Source of the DNA: Hydractinia symbiolongicarpus | Taxonomy: Eukaryota > Cnidaria > Hydrozoa > Anthoathecata > Hydractiniidae | Length of the DNA stretch: 64,000 nt | Reading direction: 5' to 3' | Assembly: GCF_029227915.1 (NCBI RefSeq) | Contig: NC_079884.1 | Coordinates: 18,726,001 to 18,790,000 of the forward strand | Shown here: positions 1 through 12,885 of the stretch, piece by piece | How the letters are laid out: every line of letters starts with the position of its first letter | How positions within the stretch are numbered: the stretch's first letter is position 1 | Notes under the pieces: model-generated | Seen by the model: only the letters and a program-made list of their open reading frames with translations | Databases searched by the model: none | Told to the model about the DNA's origin: nothing | Made by a program: the position numbers and the translations under genes

Positions 1-3000
1 AATGGCCTTATCCATAAATCACGTCGTTCGACACGACTGCGCAAGTTGCCAATGGTCTAGTCCTTTCACTATGAATACACTACGACGTCCCAAGTTCTTT
101 TCCATTGCGCAATAGCCTTATAACACCGTCAACTACATGAACAGGCCTCTAAAGACAGCTATATGACATTTTGCCGCCTAATATTGACCTCACACATCAA
201 TCACGTCGTTCCACATGTTTGGGCAAGTTGCCATTGGTCTAGCCCTTTCACTCTCAATGCACTACAACGTCCCAAGTTGTTTTCCATTGTGCCATGACAT
301 TATAACACCGCCAACAACGTGTACAGGCCTCTAAAGCCTAATATATGACCTTTTGCCGCCTAATTATGGCCTTACACATAAATCACGTGGTTCCACATGC
401 CTGGGCAAGTTGCCATTGGTCTAGTCTTTCCACTGTTAATGTACTACGACCTCCTAAGTCGTTTTCGGTTGCGTCATGACGTTATAACACCGTCAACTAC
501 GCGTACAGTCCTCTAAAGTCTGTTATATGACCGTTTGCCGCCTAATAATGGCCTTACACATAAATCACGTGGCTTCACGTGTCTGTTCAGGTTGCCATTG
601 GTCCAGTCCTTTCACTATCAATGCACTACGACGTTCCAAGTTGTTTTCCATGGTGCCATGAAATTATAACACCTTCAACTACGTGTACAGGCCTCTAAAG
701 GCTGTTATATGACCTTTTGCCGCCTAATAATGGCCTTATACATAAATCACGTCGTTCCACATGTCTGGGCAAGTTGCCATTGGTCTAGTCCTTTCACTAT
801 CAATGCACTACGACGTCCCAAGTTGTTTTCCATTGTGCCCTGGCACACCGTCAACTCCGTGTACAGGCCTCTAAAAGAAGTTATATGACCTTTTGCCCCC
901 TATTATCGTCCTTGCACGTATATCACGTCGTTCCACGTGTCTGTGCAGGTTGGCATTGGTCTAGTCCTTCCACTATCAATGTACTACGACGTCCCAAATC
1001 ATTTACATTGCGCAATACCCTTATAACACCGCCAACTACGCGTACAGTCCTCTAAAGTCTGTTATATGACCGTTTGCCGCCTAATAATGGCCTTACACAT
1101 AAATCACGTCGCTCCACATGTCTGTGCAGGTTGCCATTGGTCTAGTCCTTCCACTGTTAATGTACTACGACGTCCTAAGTCGTTTTCGATTGCGTCATGA
1201 CGTTATAACACAGTCAACTACGCGTACAGGCCTCTAAATCTTGTTGTATGGCATTTTTCTGTCTAATAATGGCCTTACACATCAATCACGTCGTTCGCAT
1301 GTCTGGGCAAGTTGCCATTGGTCTGGTCCTTTCACTATCAATGCACTACGACGTTCTAAGTCGTTTTCGATTGCGTCATGACGCTATAACACCGTCAACT
1401 ACGCGTACAGTCCTCTAAAGTCTGTTATATCACATTTTGGCGCCTAATAATGACCTTACACATAAATCACGCGGTTCCGCGCGTCTCCACTGGTTACCAT
1501 TGGTTTATTCCCTCGACACTCAATGTACTACAACGTCCCAAGTCTACTTCCATTGCTGCATGACGTTATAACACCGCCAACTACATGTACATGCCTCTAA
1601 AGGCTGTTATATGACCTTTTGCCGCATAATAACCGCCTTACACGTAAATCACGTCGTTCCACATGTCTGGGCAAGTTGCCATTGGTCTGGTTCTTTCACT
1701 ATCAATGCACTACGACCTCCCAAGTTCTTTTCCACTGCGCAATAGCCATATAACACCGTCAACTACGCGTACAGTCCTCTAAAGTCCGTTATATCACCTT
1801 TTGGTGCCTAATAATGATGTTACACATAAATCACGTCGTTCGACACGTCTGCGCAAGTTTCCATTGGTCTAGTCCTTTCACTATGAATACACTACGAAGT
1901 CCCAAGTTCTTTTTCATTGCGCAAAAGCCTTATAACACCGTCAACTGCATGAACAGGCCTCTAAAGACTGTTATATGACCTTTTGCTGCCTAATAATGAC
2001 CTTACACGTAAATCACGTGGTTCCACGTGTCTGTTCAGGTTGCCATTGGTCTAGTCCTACCACTACGAATGTACTACGACGTTCCAAATCGTTTTACATT
2101 GCACAATAGCCTTATAACACCGTCAACTACTTGAGCGGCCATCTAAAGGTTTTTATATGGCCTTTTGCCGCGTAATAATGGCCTTACACATGAATCACGT
2201 CGTTCCACATATCTGGGCAAGTTGCCATTGGTCTAGTCTTTTCACTATCAATGCACTACGACGTCCCAAGTTGTTTTCCATTGTGCCATGACAATATAAT
2301 ACCGTCAACTACGTGTACAGGCCTCTAAAGGCTGTTATATGACCTTTTACCGCCTAATAATGACCTTACACATCAATCACGTCTTTCCACATGTCTAGGC
2401 AAGTTGCCATTGGTCTGGTCCTTTCACTCTCAATGCACTACGACGTCCCAAGTTGTTTTCCATTGTGCAATGACATTATAACACCACCAACTACGTGTAC
2501 AGGCCTCTACACCCTAATATATGACCTTTTGCCGCCTAATTATGACCTTACACTTAAATCACGTGGTTCCGCGTGTCTCCACTGGTTACAATTGGTTTAT
2601 TCCCTTGACACTCAATGTACTACAACGTCCCAAATCGTCTTACATTGCGCAATGGCCTTATAAGACCGTCAACTACGTGTACTGGCCTCTAAAGGTTTTT
2701 ATATGGCCTTTTGCCTCGTAATAACGTCCTTGCACGTAAATCACGTCGTTCCACATGTCTGGGCAATGCACTACGACGTCCCAAGTTGTTTTCCATTGCG
2801 TCATGACGTTATAACAACGTCAAGTACTTCTACAGGCCTCTAAATCCTGCTGAATGCCATTTTGCTGCCTAATAATGGCCTTACACGCAAATGACGTGGT
2901 TCCGCGTGTCTGTGCAGGTTGCCATTTCTCTAGTCCTTTCACTATCAATGGACTACGACTTCCCAAGTTGTTTTCCATTGTGCCATGACATTATAACACC

Positions 3001-4800
3001 GCCAACTACGTGTACAGGTCTCTAAAGCCTAATATATGACCTTTTGCCGCCTAATTATGACCTTACACGTAAATCACGTGGTTCCACATGTCTGGGCAAG
3101 TTGCCATTGGTCTAGTCCTTCCACTGGTAATGTACTACGACCTCCTAAGTCGTTTTCGAATGCGTCATGACGTTATAACACCGTCAACTAGGCGTACAGT
3201 CCTCTAAAGTCTGTTATATGACCGTTTGCCGCCTAATAATGACCTTACACATCAATCACGTCGTTCCACGTGTCTGTTCAGGTTGCCATTGGTCTAGTCC
3301 TACCACTATGAATGTACTACGACGTCCCAAATCGTTTTACATTGCGCAATAGCCTTATAACACCGTCAACTACGTGAACAGGTTTCCAAAGGTTGTTATA
3401 TAACCTTTTGCCGCCTAATAACGGCCTTACATGTAAATCACGTGGTTCCACGTGTCTGTTCAGGTTGCCATTGGTCTAATCCTACCACTATGAATGTACT
3501 ACGACGTCCCAAATCGTTTCACATTGCGGAATAGCCTTATAACACCGTCACCTACGTGAGCAGCCCTCTAAAGGTTTTTATATGGCCTTTTGCCGCCTAA
3601 TAATGGCCCTACACATAAATCACGTCGTTCCACATGTCTGGGCAAGTTGCCATTGGTCTAGTCCTTTCACTATCAATGCACTACGACGTTCCAATTGTTT
3701 TCCATTGTGCCATGACATTATAATACCGTCAACTACGTGTACAGGCCTCCAAAGGCTTGTTATATGACCTTTAACCGCCTATTATTGGCCTTATACATAA
3801 ATCACGTCGTTCGACACGTCTGCGCAAGTTGCCATTGGTCTAGTCCTTTCACTATGAATACACTACGACGTCCCAAGTTATTTTCTATTGCGCAATAGCC
3901 TTATAACACCGCCAACTACGCGTACAGTCCTCTAAAGTCTGTCATATGACAGTTTGCCGCCTAATAATGGCCTTACACATAAGTCACATCGTTCCACGTG
4001 TCAGTGCAGGTTGGCATTGGTCTACTCCTTCCATCTCAATGCACTACGACATCCCAAGTCATTTTCCATTACGCCTTGGCCTTATAACACCGTCACCTCC
4101 TCGTACAGTGCTCTAAAGTCTCTTGTATGACCTTTTGCCGCCTAATAATAGCCTTACACGTAATTCACGTGGTTCCACATGTTTGGGCAAGTTGCCATTG
4201 GTCTAGCCCTTTCACACTTAATGCACTACAACGTCCCAAGTTGTTTTCCATGGTGCCATGAAATTATAACACCTTCAACTACGTGTACAGGCTTCTAAAG
4301 GCTGTTATATGACCTTTTGCCGCCTAATAATGGCCTTACACATAAATCACGTGGCTTCACGTGTCTGTTCAGGTTGCCATTGCTCTAGTCCTACCACTAC
4401 AAATGTACTACGACGTCCCAAATCGTTTTACATTGCGGAATAGCCTTATAACACCGTCAACTACGTGAGCAGCCCTCTAAAGGTTTTTATATGGCCTTTT
4501 GCCGCGTAATAATGGCCTTATCCATAAATCACGTCGTTCCACATGTCTGGGCAAGTTGCCATTGGTCTAGTCCTTTCACTATCAATGCACTACGACGTCC
4601 CAAGTTGTTTTCCATTGTGCCATGGCCTTATAACACCGTGAACTACGTGTACAGGCCTCTAAAAGATGTTATATGACCTTTTGCCCCCTAATATCGTCCT
4701 TCCACGTATATCACGTCGTTCCATGTGTCTGTGCAGGTTGGCATTGGTCTAGTCCTTCCACTATCAATGTACTACGACGTCCCAAATCATTTCCATTACG

Positions 4801-4890
4801 CCATGGCCTTATAACACCGTCACCTTTCACTATCAATGGACTACGACGTCCCAAATCGTTTTACATTGCGCAATGTCAACTACGTGAACA
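4801..4890 (+). repeat. Rearranged satellite junctions (double deletion)
   Basis: ATAACACCGTCACC runs directly into TTTCACTATCAATGG near 4,815, skipping most of a monomer. About 60 bp later GCGCAAT joins GTCAACTACG, omitting 14 bp (AGCCTTATAACACC). The second junction, but not the first, recurs at about 27,360. The two deletions fuse frames and give an unusually long but spurious reading frame over this stretch. Confidence 0.75.
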
Positions 4891-5779
4891 GGTCTCTAAA
4901 GGTTGTTATGTAACCTTTTGCCTCCTATTATCGTCCTTGCACGTATATCACGTCGTTCCACGAGTCTGTGCAGTTTGCCATTGGTCTAGTCCTTCCACTG
5001 TTAATGTACTACGACGTCCCAAATCGTTTTACATTGCGCAAAAGCCTTATAACACCGTCAACTGCATGAACAGGCCTCTAAAGACTGTTATATGACCTTT
5101 TGCCGCCTAATAATAACCTTGCACAAAAATCACGTCGTTCCACATGTCTGGGCCAGTTGCCATTGGTCTGGTTCTTTCAATCTCAATGCACTACGACGTC
5201 CCAAGTTGTTTTCCATTGTGCCATGGCCTTATAACACCGTCAACTACGTGTACATGCCTCTAAAAGATGTTATATGACCTTTTGCCTCCTATTATCGTCC
5301 TTGCACGTATATCACGTCGTTCCACGAGTCTGTGCAGGTTGGCATTGGTCTAGTCCTTCCACTATCAATGTACTACGACGTCCCAATTTAATTTACATTG
5401 CGCAATACCCTTATAACACCGTCAACTGCGCTAACAGGCCTCTAAAGGCTGTTATATGAATTTTTGCCGCCTTATAATGGCCTTACACATAAATCACGTC
5501 GTTCCACATGTCTGGGCAAGTTGCCATTGGTCTATTCCTTTCACTATCAACAGACTACGACGTCCCAAGTTGTTTTCCATTACGCCATGGCCCTGTAACA
5601 CCGTCAACTCAGCGTACAATCCTCTCAATGCTGTAATATGGCATTCTGCTGTCTAATAAAGACCTCATGCGTAAATCAGGTGGTTCCGAGTGTCTGCACT
5701 GGTTACCATTGGGATACTCCTTCCACTCTCAATGGACTATAAAGTCCCAAATCGTTTTCTATTGCGCCATGGCCTTACA

Positions 5780-5825
5780 TCACCGTCAACTACGTGTACT
5801 CGCCAACAACGTGTACAGGCCTCTA
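5780..5825 (+). repeat. Partial-duplication junction between two monomer types
   Basis: The stretch CAACTACGTGTACT is followed at once by CGCCAACAACGTGTACAGG, so the same part of the monomer appears twice in two subfamily versions, adding about 20 bp. The related copy at about 36,785 reads straight through (GTGTACTGGCCTC). This marks an out-of-register recombination breakpoint. Confidence 0.75.
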
Positions 5826-8155
5826 AAGCCTAATATATGACCTTTTGCCGCCTAATTATGGCCTTACACATAAATCACGTGGTTCCACATGTCTGGGCAA
5901 GTTGCCATTGGTCTAGTCTTTCCACTGTTAATGTACTACGACCTCCTAAGTCGTTTTCGGTTGCGTCATGACGTTATAACACCGTCAACTACACGTACAG
6001 TCCTCTAAAGTCTGTTATATGACCGTTTGCCGCCTAATAATGGCCTTACACATAAATCACGTGGCTTCACGTGTCTGTTCAGGTTGCCATTGGTCTAGTC
6101 CTTTCACTATCGATGCACTACGACGTCCCAAGTTGTTTTCCATGGTGCCATGAAATTATAACACCTTCAACTACGTGTACAGGCCTCTAAAGGCTGTTAT
6201 ATGACCTTTTGCCGCCTAATAATGGCCTTATACATAAATCACGTCGTTCCACATGTCTGGGCAAGTTGCCATTGGTCTATTCCTTTCACTATCAACAGAC
6301 TACGACGTCCCAAGTTGTTTTCCATTGCGCCATGGCCCTGTAACACCGTCAACTACGTGAGCAGCCCTCTAAAGGTTTTTATATGGCCTTTTGCCGCGTA
6401 ATAATGACCTTATCCATAAATCACGTCGTTCCACATGTCTGGGCAAGTTGCCATTGGTCTAGTCCTTTCACTATCAATGCACTACGACGTCCCAAGTTGT
6501 TTTCCATTGTGCCATGGCCTTATAACACCGTTAACTACGTGTACAGGCCTCTAAAAGATGTTATATGACCTTTTGCCCCCTATTATCGTCCTTGCACGTA
6601 TATCACGTCGTTCCATGTGTCTGTGCAGGTTGGCATTGGTCTAGTCCTTCCACTATCAATGTACTACGACGTCCCAAATCATTTCCATTACGCCATGGCC
6701 TTATAACACCGTCACCTGCGCGTACAGTCCTCTAAAGTCTGTTATATCACCTTTTGGTGCCCAATAATGACGTTACACATAAATCACGTGGTTCCGCGTG
6801 TCTACACTGGTTACCATTGGTTTATTGCCTCGACACTCAATGAACTACAACGTCCCAAGTCTATTTCCATTGCTGCATGACGTTATAACACCGTCAACTA
6901 CATGAACAGGCCTCTAAAGTCTGTTATATGACCTTTTGCCGTCTAATAATGACCTTACACATCAATCACGTCGTTCCACATGTCTGGGCAAGTTGCCATT
7001 GGTCTGGTTCTTTCACTATCAATGCACTACGACCTCCCAAGTTCTTTTCCACTGCGCAATAGCCTTATAACACCGTCAACTACGCGTACAGTCCTCTAAA
7101 GTCCGTTATATCACCTTTTGGTGCCTAATAATGATGTTACCACGTCGTTCGACACGTCTGCGCAAGTTTCCATTGGTCTAGTCCTACCACTATGAATGTA
7201 GTACGACGTCCCAAATCGTTTTACATTGCTGAATAGCCTTATAACACCGTCAACTACGTGAGCAGCCCTCTAAAGGTTTTTATATGGCCTTTTGCCGCGT
7301 AATAATGGCCTTACACATGAATCACGTCGTTCCACATATCTGGGCAAGTTGCCATTGGTCTAGTCTTTTCACTATCAATGCACTACGACGTCCCAAGTTG
7401 TTTTCCATTGTGCCATGACAATATAATACCGTCAACTACGTGTACAGGCCTCTAAAGGCAGTTATATGACCTTTTACCGCCTAATAATGACCTTACACAT
7501 CAATCACGTCTTTCCACATGTCTAGGCAAGTTGCCATTGGTCTGGTCCTTTCACTCTCAATGCACTACGACGTCCCAAGTTGTTTTCCATTGTGCCATGA
7601 CATTATAACACCACCAACTACGTGTACAGGCCTCTACACCCTAATATATGACCTTTTGCCGCCTAATTATGACCTTACACTTAAATCACGTGGTTCCGCG
7701 TGTCTCCACTGGTTACAATTGGTTTATTCCCTTGACACTCAATGTACTACAACGTCCCAAATCGTCTTACATTGCCCAATGGCCTTATAACACCGTCAAC
7801 TACGTGTACTGGCCTCTAAAGGCTGTTATATGACCTTTTGCCGCCTAATAATGGCCTTATACATAAATTACGTCGTTCCACATGTCTGGGCAAGTTGCCA
7901 TTGGTCTAGTCCTTTCACTATCAATGCACTACGACGTCCCAAGTTGTTTTCCATTGTGCCATGGCACACCGTCAACTCCGTGTACAGGCCTCTAAAAGAT
8001 GTTATATGACCTTTTGCCCCCTATTATCGTCCTTGCACGTATATCACGTCGTTCCACGTGTCTGTGCAGGTTGGCATTGGTCTAGTCCTTCCACTATCAA
8101 TGTACTACGACGTCCCAAATCATTTACATTGCGCAATACCCTTATAACACCGCCA

Positions 8156-10520
8156 ACCACGCGTACAGTCCTCTAAAGTCTGTTATATGACCGTTTGTCG
8201 CCTAATAATGGCCTTACACATAAATCACGTTGCTCCACATGTCTGTGCAGGTTGCCATTGGTCTAGTCCTTCCACTGTTAATGTACTACGACGTCCTAAG
8301 TCGTTTTCGATTGCGTCATGACGTTATAACACAGTCAACTACGCGTACAGGCCTCTAAATCTTGTTGTATGGCATTTTTCTGTCTAATAATGGCCTTACA
8401 CATCAATCACGTCGTTCGCATGTCTGGGCAAGTTGCCATTGGTCTGGTCCTTTCACTATCAATGCACTACGACGTCCTAAGTCGTTTTCGATTGCGTCAT
8501 GACGCTATAACACCGTCAACTACGCGTACAGTCCTCTAAAGTCTGTTATATCACATTTTGGCGCCTAATAATGACCTTACACATAAATCACGTGGTTCCG
8601 CGCGTCTCCACTGGTTACCATTGGTTTATTATCTCGACACTCAATGTACTACAACGTCCCAAGTCTACTTCCATTGCTGCATGACGTTATAACAACGCCA
8701 ACTACATGTACATGCCTCTAAAGGCTGTTATATGACCTTTTGCCGCATAATAACCGCCTTACACGTAAATCACATGGTTCCACGTGTCTGTTCAGGTTGC
8801 CATTGGTCTAGTCCTACCACTATGAATGTACTACGACGTCCCAAATCGTTTTACATTGCGCAATAGCCTTATAACACCGTCACCTACGTGAGCAGCCCTC
8901 TAAAGGTTTTTATATGGCCTTTTGCCGCCTAATAATGGCCCTACACATAAATCACGTCGTTCCACATGTCTGGGCAAGTTGCCATTGGTCTAGTCCTTTC
9001 ACTATCAATGCACTACGACGTTCCAATTGTTTTCCATTGTGCCATGACATTATAATACCGTCAACTACGTGTACAGGCTTCCAAAGGCTTGTTATATGAC
9101 CTTTAACCGCCTATTATTGGCCTTATACATAAATCACGTCGTTCGACACGTCTGCGCAAGTTGCCATTGGTCTAGTCCTTTCACCATGAATACACTACGA
9201 CGTCCCAAGTTCTTTTCCATTGCGCAATAGCCTTATAACACCGCCAACTACGCGTACAGTCCTCTAAAGTCTGTCATATGACAGTTTGCCGCCTAATAAT
9301 GGCCTTACACATAAGTCACATCGTTCCACGTGTCTGTGCAGGTTGGCATTGGTCTACTCCTTCCAATCTCAATGCACTACGACATCCCAAGTCATTTTCC
9401 ATTACGCCTTGGCCTTATAACACCGTCACCTGCTCGTACAGTGCTCTAAAGTCTCTTGTATGACCTTTTGCCGCCTAATAATGGCCTTACACATCAATCA
9501 CGTCGTTCCACATGTCTGGGCAAGTTGCCATTGGTCTGGTCCTTTCACTATCAATGCACTACAACGTCCCAAGTCTACTTCCATTGCTGCATGACGTTAT
9601 AACACCGCCAACTACATGTACATTCCTCTAAAGGCTGTTATATGACCTTTTGCCGCATAATAACTGCCTTACACGTAAATCACATGGTTCCACGTGTCTG
9701 TTCAGGTTGCCATTGGTCTAGTCCTACCACTATGAATGTACTACGACGTCCCAAATCGTCTTACAATGCGCAATGGCTTTATAACACCGTCAACTACGTG
9801 TACTAGCCTCTAAAAGCTGGTATATGACCTTTTGCCTCCTAATAATGGCCTTACACGTAATTCACGTGGTTCCACGTGTCTGTTCAGGTTGCCATTGGTC
9901 TAGTCCTACCACTACGAATATACTACGACGTCCCAAATCGTTTTACATTGCGGAATAGCCTTATGACGCCGTCAACTACGTGAGGAGCCCTCCACATGTT
10001 TTTATATGGCCTTTTGCCGCCTAATAATGGCCTTACACGTAATTCACGTGGTTCCACATGTTTGGGCAAGTTGCCATTGGTCTAGCCCTTTCACTCTTAA
10101 TGCACTACAACGTCTCAAGTTGTTTTCCATTGTGCCATGACATTATAACACCGCCAACAACGTGTACAGGCCTCTAAAGCCTAATATATGACCTTTTGCC
10201 GCCTAATTATGGCCTTACACTTAAATCACGTGGTTCCACATGTCTTGGCAAGTTGCCATTGGTCTAGTCTTTCCACTGTTAATGTACTACGACCTCCTAA
10301 GTCGTTTTCGGTTGCGTCATGACGTTATAACACCGTCAACTACACGTACAGTCCTCTAAAGTCTGTTATATGACCGTTTGCCGCCTAATAATGGCCTTAC
10401 ACATAAATCACGTGGCTTCACGTGTCTGTTCAGGTTGCCATTGGTCTAGTCCTTTCACTATCAATGCACTACGACGTCCCAAGTTGTTTTCCATGGTGCA
10501 ATGAAATTATAACACCTTCA
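8156..10520 (+). repeat. 13-monomer block, copy 1 of tandem duplication
   Basis: This 2,365-bp block (13 x 182, minus 1) is repeated immediately downstream. The start is placed at ACCACGCGTACAGTCC, which occurs here and at the start of copy 2. Markers such as GTCATATGACAGTTTGCC and GAGGAGCCCTCC recur at an offset of exactly 2,365. I saw only scattered single-base differences: CACATGG versus CGCATGG, AGGCTTCC versus AGGCCTCC, ATAACTGCC versus ATAACCGCC, and TTATGGCC versus TTATGTCC. Confidence 0.9.
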
Positions 10521-12885
10521 ACCACGCGTACAGTCCTCTAAAGTCTGTTATATGACCTTTTGCCGCCTAATAATGGCCTTACACATAAATCACGTTGCTC
10601 CACATGTCTGTGCAGGTTGCCATTGGTCTAGTCCTTCCACTGTTAATGTACTACGACGTCCTAAGTCGTTTTCGATTGCGTCATGACGTTATAACACAGT
10701 CAACTACGCGTACAGGCCTCTAAATCTTGTTGTATGGCATTTTTCTGTCTAATAATGGCCTTACACATCAATCACGTCCTTCGCATGTCTGGGCAAGTTG
10801 CCATTGGTCTGGTCCTTTCACTATCAATGCACTACGACGTCCTAAGTCGTTTTCGATTGCGTCATGACGCTATAACACCGTCAACTACGCGTACAGTCCT
10901 CTAAAGTCTGTTATATCACATTTTGGCGCCTAATAATGACCTTACACATAAATCACGTGGTTCCGCGCGTCTCCACTGGTTACCATTGGTTTATTATCTC
11001 GACACTCAATGTACTACAACGTCCCAAGTCTACTTCCATTGCTGCATGACGTTATAACAACGCCAACTACATGTACATGCCTCTAAAGGCTGTTATATGA
11101 CCTTTTGCCGCATAATAACCGCCTTACACGTAAATCGCATGGTTCCACGTGTCTGTTCAGGTTGCCATTGGTCTAGTCCTACCACTATGAATGTACTACG
11201 ACGTCCCAAATCGTTTTACATTGCGCAATAGCCTTATAACACCGTCACCTACGTGAGCAGCCCTCTAAAGGTTTTTATATGGCCTTTTGCCGCCTAATAA
11301 TGGCCCTACACATAAATCACGTCGTTCCACATGTCTGGGCAAGTTGCCATTGGTCTAGTCCTTTCACTATCAATGCACTACGACGTTCCAATTGTTTTCC
11401 ATTGTGCCATGACATTATAATACCGTCAACTACGTGTACAGGCCTCCAAAGGCTTGTTATATGACCTTTAACCGCCTATTATTGGCCTTATACATAAATC
11501 ACGTCGTTCGACACGTCTGCGCAAGTTGCCATTGGTCTAGTCCTTTCACCATGAATACACTACGACGTCCCAAGTTCTTTTCCATTGCGCAATAGCCTTA
11601 TAACACCGCCAACTACGCGTACAGTCCTCTAAAGTCTGTCATATGACAGTTTGCCGCCTAATAATGGCCTTACACATAAGTCACATCGTTCCACGTGTCT
11701 GTGCAGGTTGGCATTGGTCTACTCCTTCCAATCTCAATGCACTACGACATCCCAAGTCATTTTCCATTACGCCTTGGCCTTATAACACCGTCACCTGCTC
11801 GTACAGTGCTCTAAAGTCTCTTGTATGACCTTTTGCCGCCTAATAATGGCCTTACACATCAATCACGTCGTTCCACATGTCTGGGCAAGTTGCCATTGGT
11901 CTGGTCCTTTCACTATCAATGCACTACAACGTCCCAAGTCTACTTCCATTGCTGCATGACGTTATAACACCGCCAACTACATGTACATTCCTCTAAAGGC
12001 TGTTATATGACCTTTTGCCGCATAATAACCGCCTTACACGTAAATCACATGGTTCCACGTGTCTGTTCAGGTTGCCATTGGTCTAGTCCTACCACTATGA
12101 ATGTACTACGACGTCCCAAATCGTCTTACAATGCGCAATGGCTTTATAACACCGTCAACTACGTGTACTAGCCTCTAAAAGCTGGTATATGACCTTTTGC
12201 CTCCTAATAATGGCCTTACACGTAATTCACGTGGTTCCACGTGTCTGTTCAGGTTGCCATTGGTCTAGTCCTACCACTACGAATATACTACGACGTCCCA
12301 AATCGTTTTACATTGCGGAATAGCCTTATGACGCCGTCAACTACGTGAGGAGCCCTCCACATGTTTTTATATGGCCTTTTGCCGCCTAATAATGGCCTTA
12401 CACGTAATTCACGTGGTTCCACATGTTTGGGCAAGTTGCCATTGGTCTAGCCCTTTCACTCTTAATGCACTACAACGTCTCAAGTTGTTTTCCATTGTGC
12501 CATGACATTATAACACCGCCAACAACGTGTACAGGCCTCTAAAGCCTAATATATGACCTTTTGCCGCCTAATTATGTCCTTACACTTAAATCACGTGGTT
12601 CCACATGTCTTGGCAAGTTGCCATTGGTCTAGTCTTTCCACTGTTAATGTACTACGACCTCCTAAGTCGTTTTCGGTTGCGTCATGACGTTATAACACCG
12701 TCAACTACACGTACAGTCCTCTAAAGTCTGTTATATGACCGTTTGCCGCCTAATAATGGCCTTACACATAAATCACGTGGCTTCACGTGTCTGTTCAGGT
12801 TGCCATTGGTCTAGTCCTTTCACTATCAATGCACTACGACGTCCCAAGTTGTTTTCCATGGTGCAATGAAATTATAACACCTTCA
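10521..12885 (+). repeat. 13-monomer block, copy 2 of tandem duplication
   Basis: This is the second copy of the 2,365-bp block. Its last part, from the GAGGAGCCCTCC marker at 12,347, is also the start of the first block of the adjoining higher-order domain. The duplication therefore arose at the edge of that domain, probably by unequal exchange. Confidence 0.9.
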
